A stretch of DNA of 64,000 nt, taken from Thiotrichales bacterium (GTDB lineage Bacteria > Pseudomonadota > Gammaproteobacteria > Beggiatoales > Beggiatoaceae). Positions 45,919-55,567 of the stretch are shown here, piece by piece. Positions within the stretch are counted from its first letter, which is position 1. The number at the start of each line of letters is the position of its first letter. Location of the stretch: the NCBI GenBank assembly GCA_016745035.1, contig JADGDE010000001.1:658507-722506 (forward strand), in the 5' to 3' direction. The notes below the pieces were generated by a model that ran no database searches, had not been told where the DNA came from, and saw only the letters and a list, made by a program, of their open reading frames with translations. The position numbers and the translations under genes were made by a program.

Positions 45919-48543
45919 ATGAATTGGCAAGGCATAGCCCAGCGTTATTTGGTCGTTATCTTCGCGTTTGCGGCTGTGCTTGTGTTGAATTTACAAGGCT
46001 TGCCAAACGAGAGCAGCTTATATCAATTACTTACCCGCCATCAGGTATTGCAGACAGATGAGGTAATTATTGTTGCTATCGATGAAAATACGCAAAGGGC
46101 CTTGGGTTCCTTGCCTTTTGCGCATTCGGTCTATGATAAGGTCTTAAGCCGCTTACAAAAAGCGCAATTAATTGTTAATACCCTGAACTGGGATAGGCTA
46201 GAAAACAGTGAGGTTCTCAAACAATTACAGCAACTGCAACAACATTATCAAAGCCTTGCCCCCGCACCAACTTTTAACGCTGATTGTATTGACCCCAACA
46301 GTGATGCCGCTTTGTTATCCTTAAATCCTGATGGCAGTTATAAGCCGCCCAAAACGCAGGCGGATTTAGACTGGGATCACCTCTTAACGCAAGTACAAAC
46401 ACAATTTAATCATAGTCGACAATTAGCAACCCAGTTAGATAAGGTCGTGTTAGCCATTCATGCACAATTAAGCCAGACTGAGCAAGCAGCGCCCGCCATT
46501 GACCAAGCTTTATTTGGTTTTGAACACCAGCAATTATCCACCCGTATTCATCAACAACGCTTTGTGCATGTGATTAGTAATTTTAGTGAACAAAACCAAG
46601 CCCCGCGTTTTGTTAAAGCCTTGCAGCTACCGCACAATGATTTTATTGACCATGCTAAGGCTATCGGCTGGTTACCTGCTGGATTAGCAGCTGATAACTT
46701 GGATTTCCCCTTAGTGGTGCAATATCAAGCCCGTTATTATCCCAGTTTAGCTTTATTAATCCATGTATTACTCCAGCAACAAACACTGAGTGATGTACTG
46801 ATTACGCTAGGAAAATATGTCCAAATTGGACAACAAAAAATCATTACAGATAGTCAGTTACAAGCCCGCTCGACCTTGGCAGAAGTGCAAGCACCTGAAA
46901 TCAGTTTTATTGATGTCTATCGCGGTGAAATACCGCCAGAGGTGTTTGCGGATAAATGGGTATTACTCGGACAAACCGCCACACCTATGCATCACAGTCG
47001 TGAATTTCAACCCTTGTCACAATTACAGACATTGAATAAACAAGTGTTAAGCCTTGGACAACAACAACTGGCACAACACGCGCCTTGGAGTCGAGGGCTG
47101 GATTATGCGCTGCTCTGTTTGTATGCTTTATTTTTTCTCTATATTGCGCCATTGTTAAAAAACTGGGTAACGCTGGTGGTGGTTTTATTGCTCAGTGCTT
47201 TGCAACTAGGCACGATGGCAAGTGTATTGTGGTGGCAGCAACAATGGTGGGCATTGCCTATCAGTCTCAGTTATTTAGGTCTTGGCTTGGTTTTATTTTT
47301 ATTACAACAAAGCTATCAAACCTATCTCCACTCAGGCAGGCAAAAAACCCATAATACCGAAAATAAACGCATGATGGGGCTGACTTATCAAAGCCAAGGT
47401 AAATTAGAATTAGCCTTTACTCAATTGCGCCAATGTCCTATGGATGAACGCTTATTGAGCTTGTTATATAACTTGGCGATGGACTTTGAGCAACGCAAAC
47501 AAACCGCAGGTGCGGTGGGGGTTTATCAACATATCCAATTACAACACCCGGATTATCGTGATATTCAACAGCGTTTGCTACGTTTACAACATGCCTTAAA
47601 TCAACAAGACTCTCAAACACTACACCCCAAAGCCCATAATAAAAAAGAGCTGAACCAGTGGCTCGACAGCGATAGCATGAGCCATAAGCCTTTACTTGGG
47701 CATTTTCAAATTGAGAAACGCTTAGGCAAAGGCGCGATGGGCGTATTGTATTTAGGTAAAGATCGTAAATTTGATCGGATGGTAGCACTCAAAACCATCG
47801 CCTTATCAGATGAATTTGAAGGTAAAGAATTGCAAGAAGCCACCGCGCGTTTTTTTCGTGAAGCGGAGGCCGCAGCAAGGCTTAATCACGAACATATTAT
47901 TAATGTCTATCATGCCGGCGAAGCCAATCAAATGGCCTATATTGCCATGGAATTTTTCAAAGGCAGTAATTTAATCCCCTATACCAACCCGGATAATTTA
48001 CTTGAACTCAACAAGCTATTAGAAATCATTATTAAAATCACGCGGGCGCTAGCTTATGCGCATGAACAAGGTGTGGTACATCGCGATGTTAAACCCGGCA
48101 ATATTATGTATAACCCCGGCACGAGTTTTTTGAAATTGACGGATTTTGGTATTGCCCGGATTACTGACCAGCATAAAACCCGCACCGGCGTGATTTTGGG
48201 CACCCCCTCTTATATGGCTCCAGAACAACTGGCAGGCAATAATGTGGATGGCCGTGCCGATTTATTTTCTTTGGGAGTCATGTTATACCAACTGTTGACA
48301 GGGCAACTGCCTTTTAAGGCCGATTCGATGGCGAGCTTAATGTTCCAAATTGCGCATGGCAATCCAGCTAACATTCTCGATTTACGCCCCAATTTACCCA
48401 ATTGTCTGCGAATTTTGGTCAACACTTTGCTAGAAAAACAGCCTGAACGGCGTTATAGTTCTGGGCAAGCCTTACTTAAAGCCTTAGAAAGTTGTAAACA
48501 ACAAATAGACCACAAAGAAAACACCCCGCCTGAAAAGGCTTGA
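45919..48543 (+). CDS. CHASE2-domain transmembrane serine/threonine protein kinase
   Basis: 874 residues. Transmembrane helix about 7-25; extracytoplasmic CHASE2 sensor about 30-385 (IIVAIDENTQRALG near the start, YYPSLALLIHVLL at the end); three transmembrane helices about 395-468; a TPR-like linker about 475-560; and a Hanks-type kinase domain about 592-860. Kinase motifs: glycine loop LGKGAMGVLY, invariant Lys in VALKTIA, HRDVKPGN, and DFGIA in LTDFGIARI. All catalytic residues are present. It begins 6 bp after gatC, and a PP2C phosphatase gene follows after 66 bp, a normal kinase-phosphatase pairing. The GspL/GspM-like genes just beyond are possible targets (inference). Confidence 0.92.
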   Translation: MNWQGIAQRYLVVIFAFAAVLVLNLQGLPNESSLYQLLTRHQVLQTDEVIIVAIDENTQRALGSLPFAHSVYDKVLSRLQKAQLIVNTLNWDRLENSEVLKQLQQLQQHYQSLAPAPTFNADCIDPNSDAALLSLNPDGSYKPPKTQADLDWDHLLTQVQTQFNHSRQLATQLDKVVLAIHAQLSQTEQAAPAIDQALFGFEHQQLSTRIHQQRFVHVISNFSEQNQAPRFVKALQLPHNDFIDHAKAIGWLPAGLAADNLDFPLVVQYQARYYPSLALLIHVLLQQQTLSDVLITLGKYVQIGQQKIITDSQLQARSTLAEVQAPEISFIDVYRGEIPPEVFADKWVLLGQTATPMHHSREFQPLSQLQTLNKQVLSLGQQQLAQHAPWSRGLDYALLCLYALFFLYIAPLLKNWVTLVVVLLLSALQLGTMASVLWWQQQWWALPISLSYLGLGLVLFLLQQSYQTYLHSGRQKTHNTENKRMMGLTYQSQGKLELAFTQLRQCPMDERLLSLLYNLAMDFEQRKQTAGAVGVYQHIQLQHPDYRDIQQRLLRLQHALNQQDSQTLHPKAHNKKELNQWLDSDSMSHKPLLGHFQIEKRLGKGAMGVLYLGKDRKFDRMVALKTIALSDEFEGKELQEATARFFREAEAAARLNHEHIINVYHAGEANQMAYIAMEFFKGSNLIPYTNPDNLLELNKLLEIIIKITRALAYAHEQGVVHRDVKPGNIMYNPGTSFLKLTDFGIARITDQHKTRTGVILGTPSYMAPEQLAGNNVDGRADLFSLGVMLYQLLTGQLPFKADSMASLMFQIAHGNPANILDLRPNLPNCLRILVNTLLEKQPERRYSSGQALLKALESCKQQIDHKENTPPEKA

Positions 48544-48609
48544 ATTTGCTATAAACTTAAATGATAATCCCAGTCCATGACAATATTAGCCTCAGCCGAG
48601 TAAGTCTTA

Positions 48610-49437
48610 ATGAATACTTATGTCGGTAACATTCATATGGTTTACCACTCTGATACCGGTCTTGTGCGTGAACATAATGAAGACAGTGTTTCAATTAATA
48701 GCGCCCTGGGCTGTATGGTGCTGGCTGATGGCATGGGTGGCTATCAAGCAGGTGAAGTGGCCAGTGAGATTGCCACGACAACCATTAGCAATGAAATCAG
48801 CCGTCGTTTGGCACAAACCGAATTAGGTCAAAAAGCCACCAACTCCCCTTATCATCATGCTAGCTTGTTATTACAACAAGCGATTCTAAGTGCCAACCGC
48901 GAAATTTATCAAAGTGCACAGGATAACAGTGATTATTATGGCATGGGAACCACGGTGGTTGCGGCATTGTTTTACGATAATTCTATCAGTATTGCCCATG
49001 TCGGCGATTCGCGTTTATATCGCTTGTGTAAGGATGAGCTTAAGCCCCTAACGGCAGATCATTCCGTGTTACAAGAATTGTTAGAACATGGCTTATGTAC
49101 CCCAGAACAAGCCCGCAATTCGCCGAACAAAAATTTAGTCACCCGAGCGTTGGGGGTTAATCCTGATGTTGAAGTCAGCTTACAAGAAAATCTAGTCGTT
49201 TTTGATGATATTTATTTACTTTGTTCTGATGGCTTGAATGATATGCTTGAAGATGACGTGATTGCCAGCGTATTATTAAAGCACAAGGATGATTTAGCCG
49301 AGGCAGCTGAGGCTTTGGTGGCAAAAGCCAATGAAGCGGGGGGAATGGATAATATTTCTGTGGTGTTAGCACAAGTTAAAACCACCGCTTGCGATACAGA
49401 CGATAAGCCTTGGTGGCGACGTTGGTTACTGCGCTGA
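48610..49437 (+). CDS. PP2C-family serine/threonine protein phosphatase
   Basis: 275-residue metal-dependent phosphatase (PPM/PP2C, Stp1/PppA-like). Conserved motifs: REHNEDS (about 19-25), LADGMGGYQAGEVAS with the metal Asp, GMGTTVV, HVGDSRLYR, LCSDGLNDML and MDNISVVL. It should reverse phosphorylation by the upstream CHASE2 kinase. The positively charged, Trp-rich tail (PWWRRWLLR) is unusual and could bind membrane. A gspL-like gene follows 25 bp later. Confidence 0.93.
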   Translation: MNTYVGNIHMVYHSDTGLVREHNEDSVSINSALGCMVLADGMGGYQAGEVASEIATTTISNEISRRLAQTELGQKATNSPYHHASLLLQQAILSANREIYQSAQDNSDYYGMGTTVVAALFYDNSISIAHVGDSRLYRLCKDELKPLTADHSVLQELLEHGLCTPEQARNSPNKNLVTRALGVNPDVEVSLQENLVVFDDIYLLCSDGLNDMLEDDVIASVLLKHKDDLAEAAEALVAKANEAGGMDNISVVLAQVKTTACDTDDKPWWRRWLLR

Positions 49438-49462
49438 ACTAAGCTGCAAATAAGGATACAGC

Positions 49463-51139
49463 ATGGGGCAACATTGGGTACTGATGTTAAGCGACCGCTA
49501 TGCTGAATGCTATCATATCGAGCGCGGGCGCTTATTACTGCAACAACAATTCGCCCAGCAACCGGCTGAATTAGAAAAATTTTCGCAATGGCTGCGACAA
49601 ACGCCAATAAAAACACCTCTTAAGATTTTAGTTGATTTGCGTGAAGAAACGTATCAAATCGAACAAATCCCTCATGTATCCATTTATGATCGCAAAGGCT
49701 TGTTGAAACATAAACTGCAACGTTTATTTAAAACCGAGCCTTATTCTTATGCCGAAATTCAAGGTAATAGCAACAAAATTATTGATCAAAATAGTTCAGA
49801 ACTCCGCCATAGTGATTGCGCCTTATTTACCGCATTAACTCAACAAGAGCTAGTCAAACCGTGGATAGATTGCTTACTGCAACAAGATATTGCGATTAAA
49901 AGCATTTCTAGCTTACCCTTGCTCTCTGCCAATGTTTTGCCTTCTTTAGCTGATTACAGTTTGGTGCTAACGCCAAGTAACACGTTACAAGGCAATTTTC
50001 ACCAAGGGGTACGGCAGTTATTTTTTAAGAGCGGGCGTTTATTATTCAGTCGCCTATTAGTGCTGAGCGATGAGATACCCCTGTCAGAATACTTAAGCCA
50101 TTTACAGGCTCAAATTGAACAAACCTTACAATACTTGCGGGGGGCTAGACTCCTAACATACCAAGATAAAATCCAGATTTATCTGTTAGCTAGCACAAGT
50201 TTTTTAGAAAAAATTCGCCCTGATATTGCCCCTAAAGGCACTGAAAATTATCATTATTTAAGTTTTAGCGATTTAGACATCAGTAAAGGTTTAAAAAGCA
50301 GTAATATTCAACAATTTTATTTTCGTCATTTGATGGTGTTGTATGTCGCTAATTATCGTTCTAAAAACCATTATGCCAGTGGTGATGAGCGACAATATTT
50401 CAGTCATTGGTTATGGCGACGGGGCTTATATGCTTTAGCCAGCTTATGCTTTTTATTTGCCCTAGGCTTTGCTTTCGAGCGTTATTATCAGAGCTTTTTT
50501 CTCGAACAAGATATTTTACGCTTACAAAAACAAGCGGTCGAACAACATAACCGCTATCTCGATGCCCAAAGCCAACAAAAACAATTGCTGGGTTTATCGA
50601 TGGAAGTCATCCATATCAAAAATACGGTCGATAGTTTTAATGAAATAGAACGTCAATTTAGTCTGATCGACAATGATTTAATTTGGCTCAGTCACTACTT
50701 AAAAGATGCACCCGCTTTATATGTAGATGAAATCCGTTGGCAAATAAAACCGATACAAAAGCATATTTCAGTCAAAACGGGTTTAAGTGATTTTCAAAAA
50801 CGCTTCCAAGAAAAACGTAAAAATCAAAATAAAGCCCCCTTGGCACAATATCATGCCTATTTGAATTTTAAAGGTTTTTTAAAACCTTATGATGGCAATA
50901 GTACTGCTGCTTTACGTTTGATTAATCGTTTTATTAATAGGTTACGGGCAGATGAACGTATTTATCAAATCAATACCATTGAATTGCCCTTAAGTGTTGA
51001 TCCGAGTCAAAGCCTCGATGGTGTGGTAGCTGAGAATAATCAAGTCAGTGAAAAAGCCCGTTTTCAAGTAGAAATTATCTTTCAAGCCATTACAGCTAAA
51101 GTGACTCAAACAATGATGCAGAATGGCGATGCAAATTAA
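49463..51139 (+). CDS. GspL-like protein (PilM-PilN fusion architecture)
   Basis: 558 residues. The cytoplasmic part of about 310 residues, rich in short beta strands, looks like a PilM/GspL actin-like domain. One transmembrane helix (about 315-335, YALASLCFLFALGFAF) is followed by a coiled-coil stretch (about 340-380) and a periplasmic domain to the end. GspL of type II secretion and the PilM plus PilN pair of type IV pili share this layout. The next gene has GspM/PilO-like topology, which supports the call. Motif-level similarity is weak, so the assignment rests on architecture and context. The ATG at 49463 has AAGGA 10 bases upstream. Confidence 0.5.
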   Translation: MGQHWVLMLSDRYAECYHIERGRLLLQQQFAQQPAELEKFSQWLRQTPIKTPLKILVDLREETYQIEQIPHVSIYDRKGLLKHKLQRLFKTEPYSYAEIQGNSNKIIDQNSSELRHSDCALFTALTQQELVKPWIDCLLQQDIAIKSISSLPLLSANVLPSLADYSLVLTPSNTLQGNFHQGVRQLFFKSGRLLFSRLLVLSDEIPLSEYLSHLQAQIEQTLQYLRGARLLTYQDKIQIYLLASTSFLEKIRPDIAPKGTENYHYLSFSDLDISKGLKSSNIQQFYFRHLMVLYVANYRSKNHYASGDERQYFSHWLWRRGLYALASLCFLFALGFAFERYYQSFFLEQDILRLQKQAVEQHNRYLDAQSQQKQLLGLSMEVIHIKNTVDSFNEIERQFSLIDNDLIWLSHYLKDAPALYVDEIRWQIKPIQKHISVKTGLSDFQKRFQEKRKNQNKAPLAQYHAYLNFKGFLKPYDGNSTAALRLINRFINRLRADERIYQINTIELPLSVDPSQSLDGVVAENNQVSEKARFQVEIIFQAITAKVTQTMMQNGDAN

Positions 51140-51749
51140 TTGGCAGCGCTTACGACGCACTTTATTTTTTCTGGGGCTGACCCTAGGCATCAGTGCTATA
51201 TTGGTATGGCACAGTTACTATTTTCTCCTGCAAAAGCAAAAAAATAAGCAGCGGATTTTAGAAGCTCTGGAACAAATTGAAAATCTGCAAGAACAAAGTC
51301 AAATTGCCCTAGAAATTTTGCAACAATCTTATCGCCAGTTTAATCTACTTCAAGCACAAGGCGTGATGGAAATAGAGCAAGAACAACGATTGTATTGGCT
51401 CAATCGTTTACATCAACTCAAATCCCGACATCAATTGACAAAACTCAGTTACCGTTTTTCACAACGCAAAAGTTACGCTTTGCCGCATTTGATTTTAGAT
51501 CAGCGATTTAAACTTTATGTCACTGATATGGAACTAGACTTTAGTCTAAAGCACAGCCAAAATTTGCTAGATTTTCTCAATGCCTTAGCGATAAAAAAGC
51601 CCAGTTTACTCAAATTAAAATCCTGTACCTTGCAGCGCCAACACAGCATAGAGCAAGCGCTACAGCAACAAAATAATGCCCATTTGCAAGTGCATTGTCA
51701 GTTACAATGGTTTACCACCGAAATTAAAACGCAAGCTAAGAACAACTAA
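51123..51749 (+). CDS. GspM/PilO-like single-pass membrane protein
   Basis: 208 residues. A short cytoplasmic start is followed by one transmembrane helix (about 12-32), a coiled-coil (about 35-75) and a periplasmic domain. This is the usual topology of GspM and PilO, which scaffold the inner-membrane platform. It overlaps the GspL-like gene by 17 bp (11 bp if the second ATG at 51129 is used). Sequence signatures are weak; order and topology carry the call. Confidence 0.45.
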   Translation: MAMQINWQRLRRTLFFLGLTLGISAILVWHSYYFLLQKQKNKQRILEALEQIENLQEQSQIALEILQQSYRQFNLLQAQGVMEIEQEQRLYWLNRLHQLKSRHQLTKLSYRFSQRKSYALPHLILDQRFKLYVTDMELDFSLKHSQNLLDFLNALAIKKPSLLKLKSCTLQRQHSIEQALQQQNNAHLQVHCQLQWFTTEIKTQAKNN

Positions 51750-51790
51750 GCCACGCTGACAAAGCCTATATTGAAGGTGGCTTATTGGTT

Positions 51791-51796
51791 TATAAT
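51791..51796 (+). promoter_or_regulatory. Possible -10 box upstream of rmlA
   Basis: A perfect TATAAT hexamer lies 38 bp before the GTG start of rmlA. The nearest -35-like element, TTGAAG at 51771-51776, is only 14 bp away, so promoter strength is uncertain. Confidence 0.35.
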
Positions 51797-51833
51797 CCCC
51801 TGCAAATCTATTCAGACAATAAGGATAAGTACG

Positions 51834-52709
51834 GTGAAAGGTATCATTTTAGCAGGGGGATCTGGCACACGCTTACACCCAGTGACCCAAGTGGTCTCCA
51901 AGCAATTATTGCCCATTTACGATAAACCGATGGTTTATTATCCCTTGACCACCTTGATGCTGGCAGGGATTCGGGAAATTTTATTGATTTCGACCCCGCA
52001 AGATATTGGGCGCTTTCAGCAATTGCTGGGCGATGGCAAGCAATGGGGCATCGAACTGAGTTATGCCGAACAACCCAGCCCTGATGGCTTAGCGCAGGCT
52101 TTTATTATTGGTGAGGACTTCATTGGTGATGACCCTTGCGCCTTAATTCTCGGTGATAATATTTTCTACGGTCATCAATTCCAGCAACAACTGCAAATGG
52201 CAAGTAAGCTTGAATCCGGCGCGAAAGTTTTTGCCTATAAAGTCAGCGACCCTGAACGCTATGGGGTGGTCGAATTTGATCCAGAAAGTGGGCAAGCCTT
52301 GAATTTGGTCGAAAAACCCAGTCAGCCAAAATCACATTATGCGGTCACCGGGCTGTATTTTTATGATAACCAAGTGGTCGAGATTGCTAAAACCATCGAA
52401 CCTTCACCACGGGGCGAATTGGAAATCACCGATGTCAATAACCGCTATTTAGCTCAGCAACAATTATCGGTAGAAATTCTAGGTCGTGGCATGGCATGGT
52501 TGGACACGGGCACACATGAATCCTTGCTCGAAGCCTCAGCCTATATTGAAACCATCGAAAAACGCCAAGGCATGAAGGTCGCTTGCCCCGAAGAAATTGC
52601 TTGGCGTTTGGGCTATATTAATGATGAGCAGTTACTGGCTTTAGCTGCGCCGATGCTAAAAAATAATTACGGGCAATATTTACAACAACTACCCATCTTT
52701 GGACATTAA
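51834..52709 (+). CDS. rmlA: Glucose-1-phosphate thymidylyltransferase
   Basis: Makes dTDP-glucose from glucose 1-phosphate and dTTP, the first step of dTDP-rhamnose and other dTDP-sugar pathways for O-antigen or exopolysaccharide. The GTG at 51834 gives 291 residues, the family length, starting [16 protein letters not shown]. It is preceded by AAGGA 10 bases upstream; an ATG at 51771 would add an unrelated 21-residue leader. Conserved elements are [44 protein letters not shown] and [10 protein letters not shown]. No rmlB, C or D gene is adjacent, so this copy stands alone in the window. Confidence 0.96.
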   Translation: MKGIILAGGSGTRLHPVTQVVSKQLLPIYDKPMVYYPLTTLMLAGIREILLISTPQDIGRFQQLLGDGKQWGIELSYAEQPSPDGLAQAFIIGEDFIGDDPCALILGDNIFYGHQFQQQLQMASKLESGAKVFAYKVSDPERYGVVEFDPESGQALNLVEKPSQPKSHYAVTGLYFYDNQVVEIAKTIEPSPRGELEITDVNNRYLAQQQLSVEILGRGMAWLDTGTHESLLEASAYIETIEKRQGMKVACPEEIAWRLGYINDEQLLALAAPMLKNNYGQYLQQLPIFGH

Positions 52710-52712
52710 ATA

Positions 52713-52845
52713 ACTGATGTTACGCACTAAGCCTGTTTTTATCTCAATATTGTGGTTTTCCACCTGCCTAGTGGAATTTAGCCGTGGAGCAATGGCAGTT
52801 TTTTGGCTTGTTAAAGCCAAAAAGAAGCCTTTGCGTAACATCAGT
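52713..52845. mobile_element. ACTGATG-family MITE, full-length copy
   Basis: The ends ACTGATGTTACGCA and TGCGTAACATCAGT-type inverse are flanked by a perfect AAATA duplication (52708-52712 and 52846-52850). At 133 bp, it occupies nearly the whole space between the rmlA stop (3 bp away) and the ABC transporter start (8 bp away). It contains inner hairpins (GTGG-TTTT-CCAC and GGCTT-GTTA-AAGCC). Confidence 0.85.
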
Positions 52846-52853
52846 AAATAGCC

Positions 52854-54494
52854 ATGCGCTCACACTTATTGCGTTTTATTCTCCGCCACGGTCAATCGGA
52901 TATTCGTCTATTGACTATGGCGACTTTGATCGCGGGCATGAGTATGAGCGTGGTCTTGGCGGTAATCAACGCCGCCGCTGATGCGGTGAATTCTGGTGCA
53001 GATATTGAGGCGCGGTTTTTCTTCTTATATTTGCTTGCCACCATTTTAGCCATTTATACTCGACAAATATCTCTATCAAAAGCCACCATTGCCGTTGAAA
53101 CCGCCATTTTTCGGCTGCGTAGCCACTTACTCAACAACCTCGCCCATGTCGATTTGCGTTGGCTAGAACAATATGGACAAACCCGTATTTATACCCAATT
53201 GACCCGCGAAACCGAAGTGGTGTCACAATCCGCTTTTGTCATGATTGGTGCGCTGCAAGCCGTGGTGATGCTAACTTTTAGCTTGGCTTATATCGCCTGG
53301 CTGTCGATGGTCGGGTTTTTTATTGTCTTTTTAGCGGTGTTTTTAGGTTTAAGCGTTTATGTCATGTACACCCCGGCGATTAGCGAGGCGTTACAGTCGG
53401 CGAATAAAACCGAAAACCGCTTTTTTCACCATATTCATCAACAACTCAATGGTTTTAAAGAACTCAAACTGAATCATGCCAAACGCATGGCATTACTCAA
53501 GGCGCAAGCCGGGGCGGCTGAGCGCAGTTATCAATATAAAATCGATGCCAGCCTTAAATTTGTGCTCGAAATTTTATTCTCGCGGGTTTTCTCGACCTTA
53601 TTATTGGGCGTGCTGGTATTCATTCTACCGATGTTTGAGGCGGTCGAAAGCACGGTGATTATTAAAATTGTTGCTGCCAGTTTATATGTAATCGGCCCTA
53701 TCGAGATGATTACCATCGCAATTCCCTTGTATTCAAAAGCGAATTTTGCAGCTTTGAAAATACAACGCCTACAAAGACGTATTGAGCAAGCCAGTCATAC
53801 AACTGCACATGAAGCAGAGACCTTAGAACAATTTCAAGCTTTTAAAACCATCCAACTGCAACAATTACATTTTAGCTATCAAGACCCAGAGAAAAAACAT
53901 TATTTTGAGCTAGAACCGATAGATTTAAGTTTACAGCGTGGCGAATTAATTTTTGTTGTTGGCGGCAATGGCAGTGGTAAATCGACTTTATTAAAATTAA
54001 TTTGTGGTTTATATCAAGCAGAAAAAGGACAAATTGTTGTCGATGATTGCCCTATCGCCTCTTATAATAGCGCCGCTTATCAACATTTATTTGCTGTGGT
54101 TTTCAACGACTTCTATTTATTTGATAGGCTCTATGGTCTGGAAAATGTGAGCACACAAGCGGTGAATGATTTACTTAGAAAAGTGGGGCTAGATAAGAAA
54201 ACCCAATTTGAAAATGGTAAATTTAGCCATACTGATTTATCTACAGGTCAACGCAAGCGCTTGGCCTTGGTTTGTGCTTTATTAGAAGACAAACCGATTT
54301 ATATCTTAGATGAACTAGCCGCCGATCAGGATCCTGAATTTCGGCGCTATTTTTATCAACAGATTTTGCCGGATTTGCGCGCCAGTGGCAAAACGGTGTT
54401 AGCCGTCACCCATGATGATCAGTATTTTAGTTTAGCTGACCGTGTGATAGTGATGGATTATGGGCATCTCTCGGATGCCATGACAAGGAGTTAA
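52854..54494 (+). CDS. Cyclic-peptide-type ABC exporter (SyrD/PvdE/YojI family)
   Basis: 546-residue half-transporter: six-helix membrane domain (about 15-300) fused to an ATPase domain (about 345-546). Walker A GGNGSGKS is at 370-377, Q-loop region VVFNDFYLF, signature LSTGQRKRLAL (in place of LSGGQ) and Walker B PIYILDELAADQDP. The STGQ signature and short linker are typical of exporters of siderophore or cyclic peptides. No biosynthetic gene cluster is next to it. The start codon has no recognisable ribosome-binding site because a MITE ends 8 bp upstream. It overlaps the CopD-like gene by 1 bp (TAATG). Confidence 0.88.
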   Translation: MRSHLLRFILRHGQSDIRLLTMATLIAGMSMSVVLAVINAAADAVNSGADIEARFFFLYLLATILAIYTRQISLSKATIAVETAIFRLRSHLLNNLAHVDLRWLEQYGQTRIYTQLTRETEVVSQSAFVMIGALQAVVMLTFSLAYIAWLSMVGFFIVFLAVFLGLSVYVMYTPAISEALQSANKTENRFFHHIHQQLNGFKELKLNHAKRMALLKAQAGAAERSYQYKIDASLKFVLEILFSRVFSTLLLGVLVFILPMFEAVESTVIIKIVAASLYVIGPIEMITIAIPLYSKANFAALKIQRLQRRIEQASHTTAHEAETLEQFQAFKTIQLQQLHFSYQDPEKKHYFELEPIDLSLQRGELIFVVGGNGSGKSTLLKLICGLYQAEKGQIVVDDCPIASYNSAAYQHLFAVVFNDFYLFDRLYGLENVSTQAVNDLLRKVGLDKKTQFENGKFSHTDLSTGQRKRLALVCALLEDKPIYILDELAADQDPEFRRYFYQQILPDLRASGKTVLAVTHDDQYFSLADRVIVMDYGHLSDAMTRS

Positions 54495-54961
54495 TGATGT
54501 TATATGCTGCTGCGATTAGTTTGCACCTGTTAGCCGCTGTGATTTGGGTCGGGGGGATGTTTTTTGCCTATATGGCACTGCGCCCTGTGGCTGCCAAATT
54601 GCTAGAACCACCCCAACGCTTGCCTTTGTGGACCCAGAGCTTTGACCGGTTTTTCCCTTGGGTTTGGTTATCGGTGATTATTTTATATGTATCTGGCTTT
54701 TGGATGATTGATAGTGTTGGTGGCTTTGCCAATATCAAACCGTATATCCACACCATGCTAGGACTTAGCTCGGTAATGACTTTCTTATTTGCCTATGTGT
54801 ATTTTTTACCTTATAAGGCGATGAAACAAGCGGTCATGATTAAAGACTATCCGGCGGGAGCCAAACAATTGGCGCGAATTCGCTTGGTGATTGCGATTAA
54901 TTTAAGCTTAGGCTTGATTACCTTAATTGTTGGGGCTGCTGGGCGTTATCTTGTTGTTTAA
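54494..54961 (+). CDS. CopD-family integral membrane protein
   Basis: 155 residues with four transmembrane helices, beginning with the CopD-like HLLAAVIWVGGMFFAY. Conserved His/Trp positions in helix 1 and a histidine in helix 3 (IHTMLGLSSV) resemble haem- or copper-linked CopD/DUF420-type membrane proteins. Function is uncertain. It is coupled to the ABC exporter by a 1-bp overlap and followed by a perfect hairpin terminator. Confidence 0.75.
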   Translation: MMLYAAAISLHLLAAVIWVGGMFFAYMALRPVAAKLLEPPQRLPLWTQSFDRFFPWVWLSVIILYVSGFWMIDSVGGFANIKPYIHTMLGLSSVMTFLFAYVYFLPYKAMKQAVMIKDYPAGAKQLARIRLVIAINLSLGLITLIVGAAGRYLVV

Positions 54962-54979
54962 ACAGGGGCTATAAAACAA

Positions 54980-55005
54980 AACCGCAGAGATATATCTCTG
55001 CGGTT
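54980..55005. terminator. Perfect palindromic terminator, probably bidirectional
   Basis: The 26-bp palindrome (stem AACCGCAGAGATA with its complement) is followed by TTAATATT on the plus strand and preceded by AAAACAA-type A-rich sequence for the minus strand. It sits between the rightward CopD-like gene and the leftward coiled-coil gene. Confidence 0.75.
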
Positions 55006-55045
55006 AATATTACAATCTGATCTGACGTACTAAGCTAAACACCCG

Positions 55046-55567
55046 TTACAATAAGAAAAACAAGATAGCGAAAGATAAGATCAAGCTACAAGCAATAATA
55101 AGTAATAATATTTTTGGCTGTAACAATATTTGTAGTTGGGCTGGCATCATTTTGCTCACCCCAGCTGGGTCATTGACTTGTGCTTTTTGAGCTAAAGCGG
55201 CATCGCGTTCTTGGCGCAGGGCTTTGAGCTGTTCGTGCATTTGCCGCTGTTTAAGTTCAATTTCTTGTAATAATTGTTGCTGATTTTTCTCATGTTCACG
55301 CAAGGTTTCTACCAGTTGCACTTGTAATTCATGATTTTCACTGCTTTGATTGGAAAGCTGGGATTTATCGCGCTTTAATTGTGCCAAGCGTTGTTCAAAA
55401 TCATCTTTTTCATGATTTAGATGCCCAATTATGCCCCGGTCATGCTGTTGGAAGGACTCCAATTGTGCCATGACTTGCAATAATTCATGTAACCTTACCT
55501 CAGGCAACATCTCAGTCTCAGATATTTGCGACTGAGCTTTGGCTGTGCTTTCCCTTATTTTTCTCAT
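55046..55567 (-). CDS. Tail-anchored coiled-coil protein
   Basis: 173 residues; I do not recognise a family. Residues about 20-130 are strongly predicted coiled coil (heptads rich in Gln, Leu, Glu and Lys). A single hydrophobic helix at the C-terminus (about 152-172) has only a couple of residues beyond it, the layout of a tail-anchored protein with a cytoplasmic coiled coil. It is alone on the minus strand between a terminator and a degenerate MITE; a TATAAT reading on the minus strand at 55612-55617 may be its -10 box. Confidence 0.6.
   Translation of the reverse strand: MRKIRESTAKAQSQISETEMLPEVRLHELLQVMAQLESFQQHDRGIIGHLNHEKDDFEQRLAQLKRDKSQLSNQSSENHELQVQLVETLREHEKNQQQLLQEIELKQRQMHEQLKALRQERDAALAQKAQVNDPAGVSKMMPAQLQILLQPKILLLIIACSLILSFAILFFLL

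Noticed and set aside
51771..51833. Upstream start for rmlA at 51771
   Set aside because: The extra 21 residues are unlike any RmlA and overlap the putative -10 box; the GTG at 51834 gives the usual N-terminus and length.
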